From Phragmites australis (Eukaryota; Streptophyta; Magnoliopsida; Poales; Poaceae): a stretch of DNA of 64,000 nt. A program made the position numbers and the translations under genes. Of this stretch, positions 57,651-64,000 are shown one piece after another (position 1 is the first letter of the stretch; every line of letters starts with the position of its first letter). The DNA lies in the NCBI RefSeq assembly GCF_958298935.1, contig NC_084923.1, forward strand, positions 33,758,501-33,822,500. Reading direction: 5' to 3'. The notes under the pieces are model-generated. The model was given only the letters and a program-made list of their open reading frames with translations, did not search any database and was not told the origin of the DNA.

Positions 57651-58960
57651 TTACAGCTCCCTAGTAGCGCACATTTGCTTCTGCTCTTCCTCAGTTTTTC
57701 TCTAAGCAACCTGGAAAGCAGTATAAACATTGTAAGGCACAGTTTCTGTTATAAGAAAAAAAGATGATGGATTAGTAAAGTAGAAATTACCTTGCCCCTC
57801 TCAATCTTGGACACATGAGGTTTCATCAAGTTCCCCAGACCCATTTCTCCACACATGAGGCTTCATCAAGTATGCATCCAGAAGCTCCTTCTCTCTTGCT
57901 TTTCTGAGCTCTTCAACAGGGTTAAACCCACTTGTCCATTTTTTTTTTTCGGCGGAAGAAGCCACCTTGGCTTGCTCAAGTTTACTTGGGCACTTGACAA
58001 AGATGTCAGCCAAACTTTCTTCTGGTCCATCTGTACATTGTGTGTCACCCTTCTTTATCAAGATCATAGCACCCTTCTTTTCATTCTCCATCTTATCCTT
58101 CTCCAGTCTTGAGACATGTTTGACTAAGACCATGTTTGTTTCCCCCGTGGATTCTAGATTGTGAATTATAGAAGTTCACTTTGAGTGGATTGTGAATTGT
58201 GCCATCCAGGCATATATTTGCAGAATCCATCTTTAGAATCTGACCGTTTGTTTACAGAATCCATAATTCACAATCCAGAGGCAAACAAATAGGGTCTAAG
58301 ATTTAATCTAAACTGTCAAAGCTGTGACACTGTGATTCTGCCTATTGGTTCCTCCTCCTTCCAGTGCATTCCTCTTCCTATATTCCTTCTTCTCCCTTTC
58401 AAGTCGACTTACATGCTTTACCAAGACTTGATCTAAACTCTCATACGATTTGGCATTGTTACAGCTCTTTCTCTGATTATGTGGCACATTGGTCCATCCT
58501 TCTCCCAATGCATTCCTCTTTTTGTATTCAATCTTTTCCCTTTCGAGTCTTGATACATGCTTTACTAAGACATCATCTAAGCTCTCTGTCAAATTTGTGC
58601 TTTGACCATGCTTCGGAGGATGTTGCTGCACATTGCTTTGTCCTTCGTGTGCTTCCCTCTTTTCCTTCTCCAATCTAAGGATTGGCTTAACGAAGATCTT
58701 ATCCAGGCCAACATGTAATGTGTTGCCACCTTTAGTATAGAAAGATTTAAGTGCATCCAGCTTTGCAGCTTCAATTCGAGTTAACCTTTTAGCACCCTGT
58801 TTGCCCCTTACACCAGAGGGTGATAGCTGATGTGAATATGAATTTCTGTTCTCTTTACTTCTTGCACATAATCAGAAATATCTTGGATGTGATTGCTGTC
58901 ATCACCTGATCCCCTGGAATCAGAACATCCATTGTCACTACTATTTTCAGCTTCTGACGG
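57651..58960 (-). pseudogene. Plant gene with repeated VLVKHVSRLE units, disrupted
   Basis: Reading from 58,960: an acidic Ser-rich part (SEAENSSDNGCSD), then KRLTRIEAAKLDALKSF and LDKIFVKPILRLEKEKREA. Two clear repeats follow, SLDDVLVKHVSRLEREKIEY and SLDQVLVKHVSRLEREKKEY, and a third, ILVKHVSRLEKDKMEN (to 58,050). The end has FNPVEELRKAREKELLDAYL, GLGNLMKPHVSKIERGK (donor at 57,791) and a last exon 57,710-57,651 with RKTEEEQKQMCATREL. Damage: a shift near 58,870, a one-base shift and a TAA before the third repeat, a MITE at the same place, a shift near 57,850, and a TAG where W is expected in the last exon. The 5' end was split off by the Copia insertion at 58,960. I do not know the function; the coiled, charged repeats suggest a structural or scaffold protein. 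Confidence 0.7.
58128..58296. mobile_element. Tourist-like MITE inside the broken gene
   Basis: 169 bp with terminal inverted repeats GACCATGTTTGTTT and, on the complement, GACCCTATTTGTTT, extended by GGATTCTAGATTGTGAATTAT-like inner matches. TAA lies on both outer sides (58,125-58,127 and 58,297-58,299). The 3-bp TAA duplication fits Tourist/Harbinger-type MITEs. Confidence 0.82.
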
Positions 58961-59309
58961 TGATGAATAAACTTGTACGCTGATTATTTCCTTTGATTAG
59001 TTTGTTAGAGGCGTCAGTTAGGCGTCCGAGTCTTCAGCCTGACGCACGCTACGTTCGTGCGGGGCAAGTCTGCGTCATGCGCGCCGGGCGCGGAGCGCGG
59101 CGCGGTATGCTCGGATCGCGAGCATGTCGCGCGTTGAATCAGTGGCCACAACGGCCTAAGTTGAGTCTTTAAATACAAGCAATGAAAAACAAAAAAGGCT
59201 GCCGCATTGCAGCACAAAAATCTGCGTCTCTTTCGCTGTGTTCGCTTTGCGCCCAAACTCAAGAGCTCGCCGGCGACGCTCATCGTCGTTACTCCGGCGT
59301 ACTCTGACA
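58961..59309 (+). repeat. 5' LTR of the young Copia element
   Basis: 349 bp, TGATGAAT...TCTGACA, ending directly before the primer site. GC-rich in its middle, with the promoter TATA-like box TTTAAATA near the end. Confidence 0.95.
59168..59175 (+). promoter_or_regulatory. TATA-like box of the Copia LTR
   Basis: TTTAAATA about 140 bases before the LTR end, the only TATA-like sequence in the LTR at a fitting position. Confidence 0.5.
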
Positions 59310-59311
59310 AG

Positions 59312-59323
59312 TGGTATCAGAGC
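59312..59323 (+). other. Primer-binding site of the Copia element
   Basis: TGGTATCAGAGC, a perfect match to the complement of the initiator Met tRNA 3' end, two bases after the LTR. Confidence 0.93.
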
Positions 59324-59343
59324 GGGCTGTGATCCGAGGCACC

Positions 59344-62300
59344 ATGTCCGCAGCTGCTCGCCTGGAAGGACGGGGAAACACCCCACCTGGAGGCCATTGC
59401 CGCAGGTCGCCGTCTCCGCCACCGCGCCGACCGCGCCACCGCGGGTGCGACACTGTCATCGAGCGGGTGGTCGAGAAGACAACGGCGGGGGTCGTCTACC
59501 CGATGCTGACGCGCACCAACTACACCGAGTGGTCCCTGGTGATGCGCGTCAACCTGCAGGCGGTAGGACTCTGGGACATCATCGAGCACGGCGATGGCGA
59601 CTTCCGCGACGACAGGAACGCGCTGGCCGCACTCCTCCGCGCCGTTCCCCTGGAGATGCAAGCTGGGCTCACGGTCAAGACCTCTGCTGCGGAGGCCTGG
59701 GAGGCGATCCGACGCATGCGAGTCGGAGCCGATCGCGTCAAGGAGGCGAACGCGGAAAGGCTGCGCCGGGACTTCGCCGATCTCACGTTCAAACCTGGTG
59801 AGTGTGTCGAGGATTTCGCTCTCCGCACTAATGCGCTGGCGAATGAGTTGCGGGTGCTTGGGGATCAAATCACGGACAAGGAGGTCGTGAAGAAGATTCT
59901 CCATTCTGTCCCTGAGAAGCTGGAGTCCGTGGCCATCTCCATCGAGACCCTCCTTGATCTGGATACTATCTCGATCGAGGAGGTTACAGGCCATCTGCGC
60001 GCTGTGGAGCAGAGGAAGAAGACGGCGGAGAAATCTGCCAAGGATGGGAGTGGCCGCCTCCTGCTCACTGAAGAGGAATGGATGGCACGCCTTAAGGTAC
60101 GCGATGCTGAAGGTTCCCGTGGCGGATCCAGTGGCGGCGGTCGCAACGACAGAGGCAGAGGCCGCGGCCGTGGCAAGAGCCGTGGCGGCGGTCCCGGCAA
60201 CAACGCACGGCGCGAGAGCCGTGACGAGGACACGCACCGGGCCAGGCCTGGCGACCAGTGTCGTGCTTGTGGGAAGATGGGCCACTGGGCCAAGGACTGC
60301 AAGTCCAAGGCGAAGAAGATTGGCCAGGCCCATTTGGCGGAGGAAGAAGAGGGCGGCCTGCTGATGGCTGAAGTCTGCGAGATCCAGGCGACACCAGCGC
60401 CGGCGCCGCCGCCGCCGCCTCCACCGCGAGCGGTGGTCCATCTGCTGGAAGAGAAGGTCTTCGCCCAGATAGGCGAGGAGGAGGAGGAGAAGAGCACCGC
60501 AAGATGGGTCGTCGACACCGGCGCCACCAACCACATGACGGGCTTGCGCGCGGTGTTCTCCGACCTCGATACCAGCATCTGTGGCACCGTCAAGTTCGGA
60601 GACGGGTCAGTGGTGCGCATTGAGGGATGTGGCACCGTGCTGTTCAGCTGCAAGAATTGGGAACACAAGTCCTTCACAGGTGTGTACTTCATCCCCAGGC
60701 TCAAGACAAGCATCATCAGTGTTGGTCAGCTCGACGAGATCGGCTACCAGACGCTGATTGATGACTGGGTGATGCGCATCAAGGATGCTGACCGACGCCT
60801 GCTGGCCAAGATCCCTCGCGCCCTGAACCGCCTGTACGTGCTCAACGCCACCATTACACGGCCGGTGTGTCTCGTGGCGCGTGGAACAGAGGAGGCATGG
60901 CGATGGCATGCGCGCCTGGGACACCTCAATTTCCCGGCGCTGAAGAAGATGGCGAACCAGGAGTGGGCGCGCGGCATGCCACCAATCGAGCAGGTGGACC
61001 AGCTGTGCGACGGCTATCTCGCCGGGAAACAGCGGCGCACCTCGTTCCCGGAGAAGGCGGAGTTCCGAGCCAAGCGCGCCCTCGAGCTGGTCCATGGGGA
61101 TCTCTGCGGCCCAATCACGCCGCCAACGCCGAGCGGCAAGAAGATGTTCCTGCTGCTGGTTGATGATTTCAGCCGATTCATGTGGATCATGCTGCTATCA
61201 TCCAAGGATCAGGCGGCCGACGCCATCAAGCGAGCTCGTGCTGAGGCGGAGGCAGCGTCAGGGCAGAAGCTGAGCTGCCTGCGCACCGATCGCGACGGCG
61301 AGTTCAACTCCACCGCCTTCTCCGATCACTGCGCCGAGACGGGAGTACGACGACAGCTGACGGCGCCTTACTCACCGCAGCAGAATGGCGTCGTGGAGCG
61401 CCGAAACCAGTCCGTCGTGGCGACGGCGCGGAGCATGATGAAGGCGAAGGGATTGCCGAGCTACTTCTGGGGCGAAGTGGTGACCACTGCGGTCTACCTG
61501 TTGAACAGATCGCCGACCAAGAGTGTCGAGGGCATGACGCCATTCGAAGCCTGGTACGGGAAGAAGCCAGCCGTCGGCCACCTGCGCACCTTCGGGTGTA
61601 TCATCCACGTCAAGAACACCTTTCCGCACCTCAAGAAGCTGGACGATCGCAGCACCAAGATGATCTTCGTGGGGTACGAGCCCGGATCCAAGGCCTACCG
61701 AGCCTATGATCCTCACACCGGGCGCGTGCACGTCACCCGCGACGTCGTGTTCGACGAGCTCGCCCAATGGGATTGGGACAAGGACGGCGGTATCCACGGC
61801 GACATCACCGAGCCGCTCGTCTTCGAGTACATCACCACCACCGAGTACAGAGGAGCGCCAGGCGGCGCGCAGGCGGAGCCGGAGGCGGCACCAGCGGCGT
61901 CACAAGCTGGAGGCAGAACGCCGTCGCCGGCACCACCACCACCTCCAGTCGAGTTCGCATCCCCACCAAGCGGCGCAGTCGACCTCGACGACGACCATGA
62001 CGACGACGCGCCGCTCAGGTTCCGCAGGATCGACAATGTCCTGGGACCTGCGGTGGTGCCCGGTCTGGCAGACCGCGAGGTGCAGGAGGAACTGCACGTG
62101 GTGAGCGCTGAGGAGCCGTCCTCAGTGGAAGAAGCTGCGCGTGAACCGAGCTGGCGGGCAGCCATGGTGGAGGAGCTGCGCTCGATCGAGGAAAACAGCA
62201 CCTGGGATGTTGCAGATCTCCCACCAGGTCATCGAGCAATTGGCTTGAAATGGGTGTACAAGGCGAAGAAGGATGAACACGGGCGCGTCGTTAAGCACAA

Positions 62301-63645
62301 AGCACGGCTCGTCGCAAAAGGGTACGTTCAGAAACAGGGCATTGATTTTGAGGAAGTTTTTGCACCTGTGGCCCGAATGGAGTCTGTGCGGATGATTCTT
62401 GCTGTGGCGGCGCACGAGGATTGGCGGGTTCATCACATGGATGTTAAATCCGCCTTCCTGAACGGAGACCTGGAAGAGGTGGTGTATGTCCGGCAGCCGC
62501 CGGGATTCACCGTCGGCAAGGAGGACCAAGTGCTGAAGCTGAGGAAGGCTTTGTACGGGCTGCTGCAAGCACCGCGAGCCTGGTACTCCAAGCTGCACGC
62601 CTCCCTCAGCTCGCTCGGCTTTACCAGGAGCGATCACGAGCACGCCGCCTACACCAGGCGCACGGCAAGCAGGCCCCTCGTGGTGGGGGTCTATGTCGAC
62701 GACCTGCTCATCGCCGGGCCAGTGGACCTCGACATCAACAAGTTCAAGCAGGAGATGCGTGAGCGCTTCCGGATGAGTGATTTGGGCTTGCTCACCTACT
62801 ATCTGGGAATTGAGGTACGCCAAAACAATTCTGGCATTTCAATTCGGCAAACAGCTTATGCTCAGAGGCTGTTGGAGAAGACGGGGATGGCGGACTGCAA
62901 CCCGTGCCACACACCTATGGAAGTGAGGCTCAAGCTCTCCAAGCAGAGTTCCGAGCCGGTGGTGAATGCAACAGAGTACCGCAGCATCGTTGGAGCTCTG
63001 AGGTACCTGCTTCACACCAGGCCGGACCTGGCTCACTCGGTGAATTATGTGAGCCGATTCATGGAGGAACCTCACGAGGATCACCAAGCAGCAGTGAAGC
63101 ACATCCTAAGGTACATTGCTGGAACTCGTGATTATGGTGTTCAGTATACAAAGGGAAAAGCAGAAGATTTGTTGTTATTGGGTTACAGCGATAGTGATTT
63201 GGCCGGAGATGAAGATGACAGCCGGAGCACTTCCGGTGTGCTGTTCTATTTGGGGCGAAGCCCAATTTCTTGGCAGTCACAGAAGCAGAAATCAGTAGCC
63301 CTCTCTTTGTGTGAAGCAGAATACATGGCGTCATCGGCAGCAGCCTGCCAAGGTGTGTGGCTCGCTGGATTGCTGTCAGAAATCCTAGGAGCTAAGGTCC
63401 AGCCGCCATTGTTGAGGGTTGACAACAAATCAGCAATTGACCTGATCAAGAACCCAGTTCTCCATGGCCGAAGCAAGCACATCAGAATTCGGTATCACTT
63501 CGTTCGCGAATGTGCTGCTGAAGGAAGAATCAAGATCGAGTTTGTGAGGACTGACGATCAGCTGGCGGACATCCTGACAAAATCTCTGGCGCGAGTCAAG
63601 TTCCAGGAGATGCGAGGAAGAATCGGAGTCGTCAGCATTCAGTAG
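59344..63645 (+). CDS. Copia gag-pol polyprotein
   Basis: 1,433 aa from the ATG at 59,344, the first in frame after the primer site (an open frame extends upstream but without ATG). Gag (UBN2 type) spans about 50-250 with [16 protein letters not shown]; an Arg/Gly-rich stretch precedes the zinc knuckle [14 protein letters not shown] (from residue 306). Protease has [10 protein letters not shown] (Asp391). Integrase: HHCC region [14 protein letters not shown] then LCDGYLAGK, where the second Cys is Tyr558; then Asp586 (HGDLCGP), RTDRDGEF and [11 protein letters not shown] Pro/Ala/Asp-rich linker leads to RT with [25 protein letters not shown] and YVDDLLI (from 1117), then RNase H ([28 protein letters not shown]). 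No stops or shifts. Codon use is GC-rich. All catalytic residues seen are present except the zinc ligand. Confidence 0.95.
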   Translation: MSAAARLEGRGNTPPGGHCRRSPSPPPRRPRHRGCDTVIERVVEKTTAGVVYPMLTRTNYTEWSLVMRVNLQAVGLWDIIEHGDGDFRDDRNALAALLRAVPLEMQAGLTVKTSAAEAWEAIRRMRVGADRVKEANAERLRRDFADLTFKPGECVEDFALRTNALANELRVLGDQITDKEVVKKILHSVPEKLESVAISIETLLDLDTISIEEVTGHLRAVEQRKKTAEKSAKDGSGRLLLTEEEWMARLKVRDAEGSRGGSSGGGRNDRGRGRGRGKSRGGGPGNNARRESRDEDTHRARPGDQCRACGKMGHWAKDCKSKAKKIGQAHLAEEEEGGLLMAEVCEIQATPAPAPPPPPPPRAVVHLLEEKVFAQIGEEEEEKSTARWVVDTGATNHMTGLRAVFSDLDTSICGTVKFGDGSVVRIEGCGTVLFSCKNWEHKSFTGVYFIPRLKTSIISVGQLDEIGYQTLIDDWVMRIKDADRRLLAKIPRALNRLYVLNATITRPVCLVARGTEEAWRWHARLGHLNFPALKKMANQEWARGMPPIEQVDQLCDGYLAGKQRRTSFPEKAEFRAKRALELVHGDLCGPITPPTPSGKKMFLLLVDDFSRFMWIMLLSSKDQAADAIKRARAEAEAASGQKLSCLRTDRDGEFNSTAFSDHCAETGVRRQLTAPYSPQQNGVVERRNQSVVATARSMMKAKGLPSYFWGEVVTTAVYLLNRSPTKSVEGMTPFEAWYGKKPAVGHLRTFGCIIHVKNTFPHLKKLDDRSTKMIFVGYEPGSKAYRAYDPHTGRVHVTRDVVFDELAQWDWDKDGGIHGDITEPLVFEYITTTEYRGAPGGAQAEPEAAPAASQAGGRTPSPAPPPPPVEFASPPSGAVDLDDDHDDDAPLRFRRIDNVLGPAVVPGLADREVQEELHVVSAEEPSSVEEAAREPSWRAAMVEELRSIEENSTWDVADLPPGHRAIGLKWVYKAKKDEHGRVVKHKARLVAKGYVQKQGIDFEEVFAPVARMESVRMILAVAAHEDWRVHHMDVKSAFLNGDLEEVVYVRQPPGFTVGKEDQVLKLRKALYGLLQAPRAWYSKLHASLSSLGFTRSDHEHAAYTRRTASRPLVVGVYVDDLLIAGPVDLDINKFKQEMRERFRMSDLGLLTYYLGIEVRQNNSGISIRQTAYAQRLLEKTGMADCNPCHTPMEVRLKLSKQSSEPVVNATEYRSIVGALRYLLHTRPDLAHSVNYVSRFMEEPHEDHQAAVKHILRYIAGTRDYGVQYTKGKAEDLLLLGYSDSDLAGDEDDSRSTSGVLFYLGRSPISWQSQKQKSVALSLCEAEYMASSAAACQGVWLAGLLSEILGAKVQPPLLRVDNKSAIDLIKNPVLHGRSKHIRIRYHFVRECAAEGRIKIEFVRTDDQLADILTKSLARVKFQEMRGRIGVVSIQ

Positions 63646-63658
63646 CGGGCGCACAAGG

Positions 63659-63672
63659 TTTAGGCGGAGAAA
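63659..63672 (+). other. Polypurine-like tract of the Copia element
   Basis: Purine-rich AGGCGGAGAAA directly before the 3' LTR start TGATGAAT; interrupted by one C. Confidence 0.6.
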
Positions 63673-64000
63673 TGATGAATAAACTTGTACGCTGATTATT
63701 TCCTTTGATTAGTTTGTTAGAGGCGTCAGTTAGGCGTCCGAGTCTTCAGCCTGACGCACGCTACGTTCGTGCGGGGCAAGTCTGCGTCATGCGCGCCGGG
63801 CGCGGAGCGCGGCGCGGTATGCTCGGATCGCGAGCATGTCGCGCGTTGAATCAGTGGCCACAACGGCCTAAGTTGAGTCTTTAAATACAAGCAATGAAAA
63901 ACAAAAAAGGCTGCCGCATTGCAGCACAAAAATCTGCGTCTCTTTCGCTGTGTTCGCTTTGCGCCCAAACTCAAGAGCTCGCCGGCGACGCTCATCGTCG
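63673..64000 (+). repeat. 3' LTR of the young Copia element (partial)
   Basis: 328 bases visible, identical to 58,961-59,288. The last 21 bases and the right target duplication lie outside the window. Confidence 0.95.

Larger units (their letters stand above)
58961..64000 (+). mobile_element. Young Copia retrotransposon, 3' LTR cut by the window end
   Basis: LTRs 58,961-59,309 and 63,673-64,000+ start TGATGAATAAAC. All 328 visible bases of the 3' LTR are identical to the 5' LTR, so insertion was recent. It has a perfect primer site, a purine-rich tract and one uninterrupted polyprotein frame with Copia order (protease-integrase-RT-RNase H). The left target flank is GACGG (58,956-58,960); the right flank is outside the window. 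It lies opposite in direction to the gene it interrupts. Confidence 0.95.

Noticed and set aside
59311..59343. Polyprotein start upstream of 59,344
   Set aside because: The frame is open but has no ATG before 59,344 and overlaps the primer-binding site.
59317..60534. 405-codon minus-strand ORF opposite the Copia gag
   Set aside because: GC-rich antisense shadow; the plus-strand frame has zinc knuckle and protease motifs.

Overview
The window is plant nuclear DNA, almost certainly from a grass (Poaceae). It holds intron-rich genes with GT-AG splicing, a Sirevirus-type Copia element with the palindromic motifs typical of that genus, chromovirus-type Gypsy elements, CACTA transposons carrying Ulp1-like proteases, PIF/Harbinger remnants, a Stowaway-like element and a Mutator-like foldback element. 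I cannot name the species. No rRNA, tRNA, CRISPR or bacterial-type operon was seen.

Region by region. (1) 85-340: decayed Harbinger transposase tail. (2) About 1.3-10.5 kb: one well-preserved gene, a PTEN2-type lipid/protein phosphatase with 12 coding exons (about 650 aa); its ninth intron carries an 848-bp Mutator-like foldback element with a perfect 9-bp target duplication. (3) 12.1-18.4 kb: a Stowaway-like MITE, then a truncated Gypsy element (LTR with TATA, gag, and a protease fused to reverse transcriptase by deletion), then a fragment of a second Gypsy LTR family. (4) 18.4-32.1 kb: Gypsy-type LTR segments, one split by a 9.2-kb minus-strand Sirevirus that has lost gag, protease and integrase, plus an inverted copy of the split segment. 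(5) 32.5-33.6 kb: a small two-exon gene for a protein with a HELHRLY motif (155 aa). (6) 34.1-40.3 kb: two CACTA elements with Ulp1-like coding regions; the second keeps a TNP2-like start and has lost the transposase core. (7) 40.6-41.3 kb: Harbinger transposase start. (8) 41.3-54.2 kb: a minus-strand chromodomain-type Gypsy element split by a complete but mutated 7.6-kb plus-strand chromovirus, flanked by the perfect duplication GAAAG. (9) 54.3-56.2 kb: Harbinger ORF1 (Myb/NAM-associated type) element. (10) 57.65-58.96 kb: a broken minus-strand gene with repeated VLVKHVSRLE units, hit by a MITE and then by (11) a very young Copia element (58,961 to beyond the window end) with an intact 1433-residue polyprotein and LTRs identical over all visible bases.

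Two genes look functional (the PTEN2-like gene and the HELHRLY gene). One host gene is dead, and nearly everything else is mobile-element sequence. The order of insertions can be read from target duplications: the Sirevirus went into an older LTR, the chromovirus into an older chromodomain Gypsy, and the MITE and the young Copia into the VLVKHVSRLE gene. I found no convincing sign of an entirely new biological system. The most informative observations are structural: a microhomology deletion, a duplicated protease exon, a mutated zinc ligand in an otherwise intact young polyprotein, and a readable nesting history.
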